From contig NZ_FNMZ01000005.1 in the NCBI RefSeq assembly GCF_900106695.1, positions 124,001 to 188,000 of the forward strand: a stretch of DNA of 64,000 bases. The letters are read 5' to 3'. Shown piece by piece: positions 42,901 to 51,611 of the stretch. Position 1 is the stretch's first letter. Each line of letters begins with the position of its first letter. The stretch comes from Albimonas donghaensis (GTDB lineage Bacteria; Pseudomonadota; Alphaproteobacteria; Rhodobacterales; Rhodobacteraceae). Below the pieces are notes generated by a model. It did no database searches and was not told where the DNA came from. It worked only from the letters and a program-made list of their open reading frames with translations. A program made the translations under genes and the position numbers.

Positions 42901-45551
42901 GCCGCCATGCTGCCGTCGGCCCTCGCCTTGTCAAGCAGCGCCTGAAGCTCCGGCCGGCAGGAGCCGCAATTGGTCCCGGCCCCCAGCGCGGCCCCGACCG
43001 CGGCGACATCGGCCAGCCCCTGGGCGGCGATGGCCGCGGTGATGGCGTTCACCCCGACCTCGTAGCACGCGCATACCGTGGCGCCCGGATCCGGACGATC
43101 CGCGCCGGGACGCCCGGCCAGCAAGTCGGGCATGGCCGGCTCCCCCAGCGCGGCCGCGACATGGGCCCGCGCCACCTCCACCGGCCCCGGCCCCGGCCCG
43201 GCGAAGAGCGCGCCCAGAACCCGCCCGTCCTCGATCACCGCGATCCGCGCCATGCCGCGCGCGGGGTCCTCCAGCGCCGCCATCTCGCCCGCCTCCGCGC
43301 CCAGCCCGAACAGCCTGCGCGCGAAGCCCGCCCAGTCGGCCGGGACGGCGAGCCCCGCCAGCTCCGCCCGCCAGCCGTCCTTGGCGCGGGCCAGCGCCCA
43401 ATAGTCGGCCTCGACCACCTCCGGCCGGGCGGCCGAAACCGCGAAGCCCTGCCAGGCGAAGTCCGCCCGCTCGATCCGCGCCGCCGCGCCCTTCAGCTCC
43501 GGCTGGCCCGAAACCGGGTCGACATTCGCGCGCACCGCCGCATCCACCCGCCCCGCCGAGGCCCATTGCGAGGTCCAGTGCATCGGCACGAAGATCGCGC
43601 CCCGCGGCGTGCGGTCGGTGACCAGCGCCCGCACCGTCACCCGCCCCTCGGGCGCGATGACATGCACCAGGTCCGCGGGCGAGATCCCCGCCGCGTCGGC
43701 GTCGGCGGGATGGATTTCAGCGAAGGGCTCGGCGATGTGCCGGCTCAGCCGCGGGGTCTTCGCGGTGCGCGTCATCGTGTGCCAGTGGTCGCGCACCCGC
43801 CCGGTGTTGAGCCGCAGGGGAAAGGCCGCCGACAGCCGGCTTTCGGGGGCGCGAGGCGCCACGGGCAGCATCCGCGCGCGCCCCGTCTCGGTGTGGAACT
43901 TCCCGTCGGCGAAGAAGCGGGCCCGCGACCCGGCCTCCGTCACCGGCCATTGCACGGGGGCGAGCGCGTCGTAATCCGCGTCCGAAATCCCCTCCAGCCC
44001 CGACAGGTCGAAATCCCGCCCCATGCGCCCGGCCATCGCCGACAGCGCCGCATGTTCGCGGAACACCTCGGCGGGGGACGCGAAATCGAAGCCCTCGAAC
44101 CCCATCGCCCGCCCCACGCGGGCGAGCTGGTCCCAGTCGGCCAACGCCTCCCCCGGCGCCGGCAGAAAGGCCCGCTGGCGGGTGATCCGGCGCTCGGAAT
44201 TGGTCACAGTGCCGGTCTTCTCCCCCCAGGCGGCGGCGGGCAGCAGCACGTCGGCCAGATCGCCGGTATCGGTCCCCCGCACCACCTCGGAGACCGCCAC
44301 GAAGGGCGTCGCCCGGATCGCGTCGCGCACCCGGTCGGCCTCGGGCATGGAGACGGCGGGGTTGGTGGACATGATCCACAGCGCCTTGATCCGCCCCTCG
44401 GCGCAGGCCTCGAACAGATCCACCGCCTTCAGCCCCGGCCGCTCCGCCATGGCGGGGGAGCCCCAGAACCCCTGCACCGCCGCGCGATGGGCCGGGTTCT
44501 CCAGGTCCAGATGCGCGGCCAGCATGTTGGCGAGCCCCCCGACCTCCCGCCCGCCCATGGCGTTGGGCTGGCCGGTGATCGAGAACGGCCCCATCCCGGG
44601 CCGCCCGATCCGCCCCGTCGCCAGGTGGCAGTTGATGATCGCGTTGGCCTTGTCCGCCCCCGACGAGGACTGGTTGAGCCCCTGGCTCCACAGCGTCACC
44701 CCCTTTTCGCGCCGTATCCACAGCGCGGCGAAGGCTTCCAGGTCGCGGGGCGCAAGCCCGGTGACCTCGGCCGCCCGCTCCACCGGCCAGCGCCGCGCCT
44801 CGGCCATCGCGGCGGGCAACCCGTCCACATGGGCGAGCACATAGGCCGCGTCGATCGCCCCCTGGCTCTGGATCCGGTGGAGCAGGAAGTTGAACAGCGC
44901 CGCGTCCGACCCCGGCGCCACCCCCAGATGCAGGTCCGCGAGGTCCGACGTCGCCGTGCGCCGCGGGTCGATGGTCACCACTTTCATGCCCGGCCGCGCC
45001 GCCTTCGCCGCCGCGATCCGCTGATAAAGCACCGGGTGGCACCAGGCGAGGTTGGAGCCGGTCAGCACCACCAGATCCGCCTGCTCCAGGTCCTCGTAGC
45101 AGGTCGGCACGGTGTCGGTCCCGAAGGCGCGGCGATGGCCGGCGACGGCCGAGGCCATGCACAGCCGGGAATTGGTGTCGATATTGCCCGAGCCGATGAA
45201 CCCCTTCATCAGCTTGTTGGCGACGTAATAGTCCTCGGTCAGCAACTGGCCGGAGACGTAGAAGGCCACCGAGTCCGGCCCATGCGCGTCGATCGCCTCG
45301 CGGAACGTCGCGGCGGTGAGGGCGATGGCCTCGTCCCAGGAGGCGCGGCGCCCGGCGATCTGCGGGAACAGCAGCCGGTCGTCCAGCGCCAGCGTCTCCC
45401 CCAATGCCGAGCCCTTGGAGCACAGCCGCCCGAAATTCGCCGGGTGGTCCGGGTCGCCGGCGACGGTCGCGCCGCCCTTGCCGTCGGGCGTGGCGAGCAC
45501 GCCGCAGCCGACGCCGCAATAGGGACAGGCGGTGCGGGTCGGGCAGGTCAT
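42897..45551 (-). CDS. nasA: Assimilatory nitrate reductase, molybdopterin catalytic subunit
   Basis: An 884-residue cytoplasmic enzyme reducing nitrate to nitrite for assimilation. The N terminus has a [4Fe-4S] site (C9, C12, C16, C44: CPYCGVGC and RLCSKGS). The large molybdopterin-guanine-dinucleotide domain follows (YVSGQLLTEDYYVANKLMKG in part; TNPAVSMPEADRVR; LNTGRVRDHWHTMTRT). The last 70 residues form a BFD-type [2Fe-2S] domain (VCACYEVGVNAI, then GTNCGSCRPEL), as in Klebsiella/Paracoccus-type NasA, which takes electrons from a separate reductase or ferredoxin. 107 bases with a hairpin separate it from nirD; it overlaps trpD2. Confidence 0.95.
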   Translation of the reverse strand: MTCPTRTACPYCGVGCGVLATPDGKGGATVAGDPDHPANFGRLCSKGSALGETLALDDRLLFPQIAGRRASWDEAIALTAATFREAIDAHGPDSVAFYVSGQLLTEDYYVANKLMKGFIGSGNIDTNSRLCMASAVAGHRRAFGTDTVPTCYEDLEQADLVVLTGSNLAWCHPVLYQRIAAAKAARPGMKVVTIDPRRTATSDLADLHLGVAPGSDAALFNFLLHRIQSQGAIDAAYVLAHVDGLPAAMAEARRWPVERAAEVTGLAPRDLEAFAALWIRREKGVTLWSQGLNQSSSGADKANAIINCHLATGRIGRPGMGPFSITGQPNAMGGREVGGLANMLAAHLDLENPAHRAAVQGFWGSPAMAERPGLKAVDLFEACAEGRIKALWIMSTNPAVSMPEADRVRDAIRATPFVAVSEVVRGTDTGDLADVLLPAAAWGEKTGTVTNSERRITRQRAFLPAPGEALADWDQLARVGRAMGFEGFDFASPAEVFREHAALSAMAGRMGRDFDLSGLEGISDADYDALAPVQWPVTEAGSRARFFADGKFHTETGRARMLPVAPRAPESRLSAAFPLRLNTGRVRDHWHTMTRTAKTPRLSRHIAEPFAEIHPADADAAGISPADLVHVIAPEGRVTVRALVTDRTPRGAIFVPMHWTSQWASAGRVDAAVRANVDPVSGQPELKGAAARIERADFAWQGFAVSAARPEVVEADYWALARAKDGWRAELAGLAVPADWAGFARRLFGLGAEAGEMAALEDPARGMARIAVIEDGRVLGALFAGPGPGPVEVARAHVAAALGEPAMPDLLAGRPGADRPDPGATVCACYEVGVNAITAAIAAQGLADVAAVGAALGAGTNCGSCRPELQALLDKARADGSMAA

Positions 45552-45623
45552 GGGCGACGCTCCTCGTCAGGCCGCGGGGGATGGGGAACAGGTCGCCGGG
45601 CGCGGGAGCGCGCCGCGCCGTCC

Positions 45624-45650
45624 GTCGCCGGGCCGCGAGGCCCCGGCGAC
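45624..45650 (-). other. Intercistronic hairpin between nirD and nasA
   Basis: GTCGCCGGGCC and GGCCCCGGCGAC pair with one unpaired C around a GCGA loop. It may stabilise the upstream mRNA or reduce nasA expression relative to nirBD. Confidence 0.5.
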
Positions 45651-45658
45651 CGCCGGCA

Positions 45659-45997
45659 TCATTCGGCGGCCGCGCGCAGCGTCACCGCGGCGCGGTCGAT
45701 CAGGATGCGCCCGTTCTCCAGCCGGGTGGGGACGGTGGGGACCGCGCCCTCGTCCGCCCCCTGCGCCAGCCCGGTGTCGAGCGCGATCACCCAGTTATGC
45801 AGCGGGCAGGTCACGGCGCGGCCATGCACGATCCCCTCCGACAGCGGGCCGCCCTTGTGGGGGCAGGCGTCGACCAGCGCATAGACCTCGTTGGCGTTGG
45901 TGCGGAACACGCCCACGCAGCCGATCGGCGTCCTGACCTTGCGGGCGCCGCGGACGGGGATGTCCTCCAGCGCGCCGATATCGACCCATTCGGACAT
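45659..45997 (-). CDS. nirD: Nitrite reductase [NAD(P)H] small subunit
   Basis: A 112-residue Rieske-fold small subunit of assimilatory nitrite reductase. It has CPHKGGPLSEG and CPLHNW, that is CxH and CxxH, the complete ligand set for a [2Fe-2S] Rieske cluster. The ATG at 45997 (SEWVDIG...) has GGAG 6 bases upstream. A GTG-ATG pair a few codons earlier overlaps the nirB stop and is the alternative start. It lies directly after nirB and is co-transcribed. Acts with NirB in the cytoplasm in the six-electron reduction of nitrite to ammonium. Confidence 0.92.
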   Translation of the reverse strand: MSEWVDIGALEDIPVRGARKVRTPIGCVGVFRTNANEVYALVDACPHKGGPLSEGIVHGRAVTCPLHNWVIALDTGLAQGADEGAVPTVPTRLENGRILIDRAAVTLRAAAE

Positions 45998-46008
45998 GAC
46001 CCTCTCCA

Positions 46009-48441
46009 TCACGCGACCTCCGCGATCGGCTTGAACTCATGGGCGTGCACGCCTTCGGCGGCGCGCTCGGCCCAGGGGTCCTTCTGCATGAACCGCTGCG
46101 CGTAGTAGAAGCGGTCCGCCAGCGCCTTGCGGCTGTCGGCGTCGTTCACCACGCGTTCCTTGATGTGATCGAGCCCCACCACGTCGATCCACTTGTACAT
46201 GCGGTGAAGGTACTGGGCCTCCTCCCGATACAACTGGATCACGGCGGCGGAATACTCGATCACTTCCGCCTCGGCGGTCAGCTTGCACAGCACCACCGTC
46301 TCCTTCACATGCAGGCCGGCGGCGCCGCCGATATGCAGGTCATAGCCCGAGTCCACGCAGACCACTCCCACGTCCTTGCAGGTCGCCTCGGCGCAATTCC
46401 TCGGGCAGCCGGTGACCGCCATCTTGACCTTGGCCGGCGTCCACGATCCCCACAGCGCCTTCTCCATCTTCACCCCGAGCCCCGTCGAATCCTGGGTCCC
46501 GAAGCGGCAATGGTCGGTGCCCACGCAGGTCTTCACCGTGCGCAGCCCCTTGGCATAGGCCTGGCCGGAGACCATGCCGGCCGCGTTCAGATCCGCCCAG
46601 ATCGCCGGCAGGTCCTCCTTCTTCACGCCCAGCAGATCTATGCGCTGGCCCCCCGTCACCTTCACCGTGGGGACGTTGTATTTCTCCGCCGCATCGGCGA
46701 TGGCGCGCAGCTCCGACGGGTTGGTCAGCCCGCCCCACATCCGCGGAACCACCGAGAACGTGCCGTCCTTCTGGATGTTGGAATGCACCCGCTCGTTGAT
46801 GAAGCGCGACTGGTAGTCGTCCTCGTATTCCCCCGGCCAGTCGCACAGCAGGTAGTAGTTCAGCGCCGGCCGGCAGGACGCGCAGCCGCAGGAGGTCTTC
46901 CACCCGCATTCCTGCATGACCGCCGGCATGGTCTTGAGCTCCTTGCTCTTGATCAGCCGGCGCACGTCCATATGGGTCAGCTCGGTGCAGGCGCAGAGCG
47001 ACTTGTTCCGCTTGGCCTCGAACCCGTCGCCCAGCGTCATCGCCATGACCTGCTCGACCAGCCCCGAGCAGGTGCCGCAGGAGGAGGAGGCCTTGGTGTG
47101 GGCCCTGACATCCTCCAGCGAACTCAGCCCCTTGGTCTTGATCGCGTTGACGATCGACCCCTTGCACACGCCGTTGCAGCCGCAGATCTCCGCATCATCC
47201 GGCAAGGCTGCAACGGCCGCCATAGGGTCCAGCCGGGTCCCTCCCTGGAAGGCGGGGCCGAAGACCAGCATGTCGCGCATCTCGGCGACGTTGGTCCGGT
47301 CCTTGAGCAGGCCGAAGAACCACGCGCCGTCGGCGGTGTCGCCATACATCACCGCGCCGATCACCTTGTCGTCGCGCAGCACGATGCGCTTGTAGACGCC
47401 GCGGGCGGGGTCGCGGAAGACGATCTCGTCGCGGTCGTCGCCCTCGGCGAAATCCCCGGCGGAGAACAGGTCCACCCCCGTCACCTTCAGCTTGGTGTTC
47501 ATGACCGAGCCCCTGTAGGCCCCGGCCTCCCCCACCAGCGTCCGGGCCAGCACCCTGCCCATTTCGTAAAGCGGCGCGACCAGCCCGTAGACCATCCCGT
47601 CATGCTCGACGCATTCGCCCACGCCCAGCACGTCGGGGTCCGACGTCACCATCCGGTCGTCCACATGGACGCCCCGCCCGCAGGCGAGCCCGGCCTCCTT
47701 GGCCAACGCCGTGTCGGGCCGGATGCCGACCGCCATCACCACGATGTCGGCGGGGATGACCGTGCCGTCGTCGAGCTTCACGCCCTCGACCTTGTCGGTC
47801 CCCTCGATGGCATGGGTGTTGGCCTTGCAGCGCACGGAGATCCCGCGCCGCTCCAGCTCCTTTTGCAGCAGGTAGGCGGCGGCGGGGTCGAGCTGCCGCT
47901 CCATCAGGTGGGGCATGAGGTGGAGGACCGTGACCTCCATCCCCTGCATCCGCAGGCCGGCCGCGGCCTCCAGCCCCAGCAGACCGCCGCCGATGACCAC
48001 GGCCTTCGCGCCCGGAACCGCCGCCGCCTCGCGCATCCGGTTCACGTCGTCGAGATCGCGGAAGGTGATCACGCCGGGCAGATCCCGGCCCGGAACCGGG
48101 ATGATGAAGGGCTGCGAGCCCGTCGCCACGATCAGCTTGTCATAGGGCGTCTCGCCCTGCGCCGTGATCACCACCTTGCGGGCGCGGTCGACGGCCGTGA
48201 CCGCCTCGCCGAAGCGGCAGGTCACCCTGTTGGCCGCGTACCAGGCCGCGTCATGGGTGATGATCTCTTCGTAGGTCTTCTCGCCCGACAGCACCGGCGA
48301 CAGCATCAGCCGGTTGTAGTTGCCGCGCGGCTCCGCCCCGAACAACGTCACGTCGTAGGCGTCGGGATCGAGCGCGAACAGCTCCTCCAACGCCCGACCG
48401 GAGGCCATGCCGGCCCCGATCACCACAAGTCTCTGCGCCAT
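46009..48441 (-). CDS. nirB: Nitrite reductase [NAD(P)H] large subunit
   Basis: An 810-residue flavo-sirohaem protein reducing nitrite to ammonium. The FAD loop is VVIGAGMASG (6-15) and the NAD(P)H loop VVIGGGLLGLEAAAG (148-162). A BFD-like [2Fe-2S] site is provided by C420/C422 with C455/C458. Further cysteines are around 483-523 (CACTEL; CGCASC). The sirohaem/[4Fe-4S] ligands are C639, C645, C679 and C683 (CVGTDHC; GCPRNC). ATG 48441 with GGAG upstream gives the standard length. It follows a small ORF and precedes nirD. Sirohaem synthesis genes are not in the window. Confidence 0.96.
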   Translation of the reverse strand: MAQRLVVIGAGMASGRALEELFALDPDAYDVTLFGAEPRGNYNRLMLSPVLSGEKTYEEIITHDAAWYAANRVTCRFGEAVTAVDRARKVVITAQGETPYDKLIVATGSQPFIIPVPGRDLPGVITFRDLDDVNRMREAAAVPGAKAVVIGGGLLGLEAAAGLRMQGMEVTVLHLMPHLMERQLDPAAAYLLQKELERRGISVRCKANTHAIEGTDKVEGVKLDDGTVIPADIVVMAVGIRPDTALAKEAGLACGRGVHVDDRMVTSDPDVLGVGECVEHDGMVYGLVAPLYEMGRVLARTLVGEAGAYRGSVMNTKLKVTGVDLFSAGDFAEGDDRDEIVFRDPARGVYKRIVLRDDKVIGAVMYGDTADGAWFFGLLKDRTNVAEMRDMLVFGPAFQGGTRLDPMAAVAALPDDAEICGCNGVCKGSIVNAIKTKGLSSLEDVRAHTKASSSCGTCSGLVEQVMAMTLGDGFEAKRNKSLCACTELTHMDVRRLIKSKELKTMPAVMQECGWKTSCGCASCRPALNYYLLCDWPGEYEDDYQSRFINERVHSNIQKDGTFSVVPRMWGGLTNPSELRAIADAAEKYNVPTVKVTGGQRIDLLGVKKEDLPAIWADLNAAGMVSGQAYAKGLRTVKTCVGTDHCRFGTQDSTGLGVKMEKALWGSWTPAKVKMAVTGCPRNCAEATCKDVGVVCVDSGYDLHIGGAAGLHVKETVVLCKLTAEAEVIEYSAAVIQLYREEAQYLHRMYKWIDVVGLDHIKERVVNDADSRKALADRFYYAQRFMQKDPWAERAAEGVHAHEFKPIAEVA

Positions 48442-48446
48442 GACCG

Positions 48447-48713
48447 TCACTCCGCGGCATGTGCGGCGGCCGAAGGGGCGCCCGTCCGGGCGGCCTCGGC
48501 CATCGCGGTGGAAAGCTGTCCGCAAGCCCTGGCCGATGCGGCCACGACCTCGGGGGCGAATGCGTCGCCGGGCCCCTGTTTCGGGGTCCGGATCAGGGCC
48601 GCTTCGGCCGCGGCGCCATGCGCCTCGGCCGCCCCGCAGGCGGCGGGACGACGGGCGGCAGGCGCCAGGGGACGCGAACCGCGGCGAAAGCGGGGGCGGG
48701 GGCGAAGCGTCAT
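48447..48713 (-). CDS. Possible small Ala-rich protein between the transporter ATPase and nirB
   Basis: An 88-residue open frame that fills the only sizeable gap of the nitrate operon. It begins at ATG 48713, 14 bases after the ATPase stop, with GGGGGA upstream, and ends 5 bases before the nirB start. The first 30 residues are Arg/Pro-rich and the rest is Ala-rich with an amphipathic helical pattern (EVVAASARACGQL, STAMAEAA). No family is recognised. The tight fit and the ribosome-binding site favour a real gene, while the composition leaves doubt. Confidence 0.42.
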   Translation of the reverse strand: MTLRPRPRFRRGSRPLAPAARRPAACGAAEAHGAAAEAALIRTPKQGPGDAFAPEVVAASARACGQLSTAMAEAARTGAPSAAAHAAE

Positions 48714-48727
48714 GATCCCGTCCCCCC

Positions 48728-50392
48728 TCACGCCGCTTTTCTCTTGTGCGCGCCGTGCTCGTATTCCTCCAGGAAGCTCAGCAGCTCCTCGCGGTAGGCG
48801 TAGTAATCCGGGTGCTCCAGCAGGGCCTTGCGGGTGCGCGGACGCGGCAGGTCCACGTTCATCACCTTGCCGATGGTCGCCTGCGGCCCGTTGGTCATCA
48901 TCACCACCCGGTCGGCGAGCAGGATGGCCTCGTCCACGTCATGCGTCACGCAGACCGCGGTGACCTTGGTCCGGCTCCACACCTCCATCAGCACTTCCTG
49001 AAGCTCCCACCGCGTCAGGCTGTCGAGCATCCCGAACGGCTCGTCGAGCAGCAGCAGCTTGGGCGACAGCGCGAAGGCCCGCGCGATGCCCACGCGCTGC
49101 TTCATGCCGTTGGACAGCTCCGAGGCCTGGCGGTTCATGGAATCGCCCAGGCCCACCCGCTCCAGGTAGTATTCCACGACGTCCTGGCGTTCCTTCTGCG
49201 AGGCGCGGGGATAGACCCGGTCGACGCCCACCGCCACGTTCTCCCGCGCCGTCAGCCAGGGGAACAGGTTGGGCGACTGGAACACCACCGCCCGCTCGGG
49301 GTCCGCGCCCTCCACATGCCGGCCGTCCAGCACGATCGCGCCCCTGGAGATGTCGTTGAGCCCGGCGGTCATGGTCAGCACCGTGGACTTGCCGCAGCCG
49401 GAATGGCCGATCAGCGACACGAACTCGCCCTTCTTCAGGGTCAGCTCGAAATCCTCCACCACCGTCAGCGGACCCTTGGGGGTCGGGTAGATCTTGTGAA
49501 GCTGCGAATATTGCAGATAGCGGTCGTCCGACCGCGCCTCCGACGCCGCCTGCGCATAGGCTTTGGGCAGCGCGTGCAGCGGGGTCACATTGGGCAGGGT
49601 CCGGGTCTCGGCCGCCCTGGCGTTGACGCCCACATCCATCAGGTATTGCGTGACCGTCGCGCGCAGGCGCTTGAACTCCGCATTATGGTTCATCGCGGTG
49701 CGGTCGCGGGGCCGGGGCAGCGCCACGTCGAAGTCCTCGGACAGCGTGCCGTCGGGGTTGAGGCAGAGGATCCGGTCGGCCAGCAGGATGGCCTCGTCCA
49801 CGTCGTTGGTGATCAGGACGACGGTCTTCCTTTCAAGCTGGGAGATCCGCTCGATCTCGTCGGCCAGGTTGGCGCGGGTCAGCGCGTCCAGCGCCGACAG
49901 CGGCTCATCCAGCAGCAGAACCTGCGGCCGCATGGCCAGCGCGCGCGCCACCGACACCCGCTGGCGCATGCCGCCCGAAAGCTCCGCCGGGCGCCGTTCG
50001 GCGGCGTGACCCAGCCCGACCATCTTCACGTATCTGGAGACGATCTCCGCCTTTTCGGCCCGCGACTTGCCCTTGTGGACGGCGTTCACCGCCAGCTCCA
50101 CGTTGCCGTTGACCGTCAGCCAGGGCATCAGCGAATAGGACTGGAACACCAGCCCCCGCTCCGGCCCCGGCCCCTCGATGGGCTCGCCGGCGTAAAGCGC
50201 CTCGCCCCGGTCGGGCATGTGCAGCCCGGCCATCAGGTTGATCAGCGTCGTCTTGCCGGTCCCCGAGAAACCCAGGATCGCGAGGAATTCCCCGTCGCGG
50301 ACCTGGAGGTTGATGTCGCGCAGCACCTCTTCGCGGGACGCGCCCTCTCCGAAGCCCTTGCAGGCGTTCTTCAATTCGAGAATGGGGGTCAT
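48728..50392 (-). CDS. Nitrate/nitrite ABC transporter ATPase, two NBDs fused
   Basis: A 554-residue protein of two complete ABC ATPase domains in tandem, replacing separate NrtC and NrtD. NBD1: Walker A GFSGTGKTT (41-49), signature LSGGM (138-142), Walker B VLLLDEPLSALD, but the switch histidine is asparagine (ITNDVDE, N196). NBD2: Walker A GHSGCGKST (329-337), signature LSNGM, Walker B LLLLDEPFGMLD, normal switch VTHDVDE. The defects combine in one composite ATP site, leaving the other canonical. The start at 50392 follows an alternative ATG at 50398 that overlaps the permease stop (TGATG). There is no NrtC-type C-terminal solute-binding domain. Confidence 0.9.
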   Translation of the reverse strand: MTPILELKNACKGFGEGASREEVLRDINLQVRDGEFLAILGFSGTGKTTLINLMAGLHMPDRGEALYAGEPIEGPGPERGLVFQSYSLMPWLTVNGNVELAVNAVHKGKSRAEKAEIVSRYVKMVGLGHAAERRPAELSGGMRQRVSVARALAMRPQVLLLDEPLSALDALTRANLADEIERISQLERKTVVLITNDVDEAILLADRILCLNPDGTLSEDFDVALPRPRDRTAMNHNAEFKRLRATVTQYLMDVGVNARAAETRTLPNVTPLHALPKAYAQAASEARSDDRYLQYSQLHKIYPTPKGPLTVVEDFELTLKKGEFVSLIGHSGCGKSTVLTMTAGLNDISRGAIVLDGRHVEGADPERAVVFQSPNLFPWLTARENVAVGVDRVYPRASQKERQDVVEYYLERVGLGDSMNRQASELSNGMKQRVGIARAFALSPKLLLLDEPFGMLDSLTRWELQEVLMEVWSRTKVTAVCVTHDVDEAILLADRVVMMTNGPQATIGKVMNVDLPRPRTRKALLEHPDYYAYREELLSFLEEYEHGAHKRKAA

Positions 50393-50397
50393 GACCA

Positions 50398-51483
50398 TCA
50401 CCGGTTCGAGGAGAAGGTGAACATCGACTGGATCGCGAACATGAGCCGGTCGAGCAGGAAGCCGATGATGCCGATGGTGAACACCGCGACCATGATCCTG
50501 GCGAGCGAGGAGGACGAGCCGTTCTGGAACTCGTCCCAGACGAATTTCCCCAGCCCCGGGTTCTGGGCCAGCATCTCGGCCGCGATCAGCACCATCCAGC
50601 CCACGCCCAGGCTCAGCCGCAGCCCGGTGAAGATCAGCGGCAGCGCCGAGGGCAGGATCAGCTTGGTGATCCTGGTATAGGTCGACAGCTTCAGCACGCG
50701 GCCCACCGAGACCAGGTCCTTGTCGACCGAGGCCACGCCCAGCGCGGTGTTGATCAGCGTCGGCCAAAGCGAACACAGGGTGACGGTGATCGCCGAGTTC
50801 AGGAAGGACTTGGAGAACATCCCGTCATTGGTGGCGTAAAGCGCCGAGACGATCATGGTCACGATCGGCAGCCAGGCCAGCGGCGACACCGGCTTGAAGA
50901 TCTGGATCAGCGGGTTGAGCCCGGCCGCCGCCATCGGCGACAGGCCCATCACGATGCCCAGCGGCACGGCGACGCCGGCGCCGATGAGAAACCCGAAGAA
51001 CACCGTCTGAATGGAGGTCCAGATCTGCTGGTAGTAGCTCGGCGCCCCGGTGTAGTCGCGCCATTTCACCCGGTCGGCCTTGCCGGCGTCGACCAGCTTC
51101 TGGTTGCGCGCGTCCTGGCGCGCGTAGAAGGCGTCGCGCTTCTCGGCCTTGGCGACCGCATCCTCATGCAGGCCCACCGCCTCGGTCCACACCGCCGCCG
51201 GCCCCGGCACCGCGCCGAGCGAGGTCTGCACCATGGGCGCGAGCCAGCCCCACACCACCAGGAAGCCGACGATGGCCAGCAGCGGCACGCCGATCAGGCG
51301 CAGGATCTCCTTGCGCTGGGCGCGGGGATCGTCGCCGGCCGCGATCCTGAGCAGCGGCGTGAAGAAGGCCAGCCCGAGGATCTGGAACCAGCGGTCGGCC
51401 TTGTTGATGCGGGTGAACATCCGGGCCTTGCGCGCCTCGCGCGCTTCGGCGTCGGGGATGTCGGCGTCGGGGATCGCGGTCAT
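50398..51483 (-). CDS. nrtB: Nitrate/nitrite ABC transporter permease
   Basis: A 361-residue inner-membrane permease of the NrtB/SsuC/TauC type. The N-terminal cytoplasmic stretch and first helix (LIGVPLLAIVGFLVVWGWLAP) precede a soluble, charged periplasmic segment (about 105-165), longer than in typical family members. Five further helices follow. The coupling loop at about 240-270 (TALGVASVDKDLVSVGRVLKLSTYTRITKLILPSAL in part) is the EAA-like loop of this group. It is preceded by a 127-base gap with two hairpins after nrtA, and its stop abuts the ATPase start. Confidence 0.92.
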   Translation of the reverse strand: MTAIPDADIPDAEAREARKARMFTRINKADRWFQILGLAFFTPLLRIAAGDDPRAQRKEILRLIGVPLLAIVGFLVVWGWLAPMVQTSLGAVPGPAAVWTEAVGLHEDAVAKAEKRDAFYARQDARNQKLVDAGKADRVKWRDYTGAPSYYQQIWTSIQTVFFGFLIGAGVAVPLGIVMGLSPMAAAGLNPLIQIFKPVSPLAWLPIVTMIVSALYATNDGMFSKSFLNSAITVTLCSLWPTLINTALGVASVDKDLVSVGRVLKLSTYTRITKLILPSALPLIFTGLRLSLGVGWMVLIAAEMLAQNPGLGKFVWDEFQNGSSSSLARIMVAVFTIGIIGFLLDRLMFAIQSMFTFSSNR

Positions 51484-51570
51484 TTGCTCTGCCTCTGGCG
51501 GGGTCGCGCGCGGCGCGGCGCGGGGTCTGGCTGGCGTGGTCGCAGGGGCCCGACGATCCCGTCGGGCGGC

Positions 51571-51600
51571 GCCCTCCCCCTCCCGGCAGGGGGGGAGGGC
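51571..51600 (-). other. Intercistronic hairpin between nrtA and nrtB
   Basis: A perfect 10-bp stem (51571-51580 with 51591-51600) begins 11 bases after the nrtA stop on the minus strand. A second small stem (CCCGACG/CGTCGGG) follows. It may stabilise nrtA mRNA or lower expression of the downstream genes. Confidence 0.65.
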
Positions 51601-51611
51601 CTTGGCAGGCC

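Noticed and set aside
43161-45884. 907-codon plus-strand frame opposite nasA
   Set aside because: His/Arg/Gly-rich antisense of nasA, no similarity to any protein family.
46039-48963. 974-codon plus-strand frame opposite nirB
   Set aside because: Antisense of a complete nirB; composition is the typical mirror of GC-rich coding sequence.
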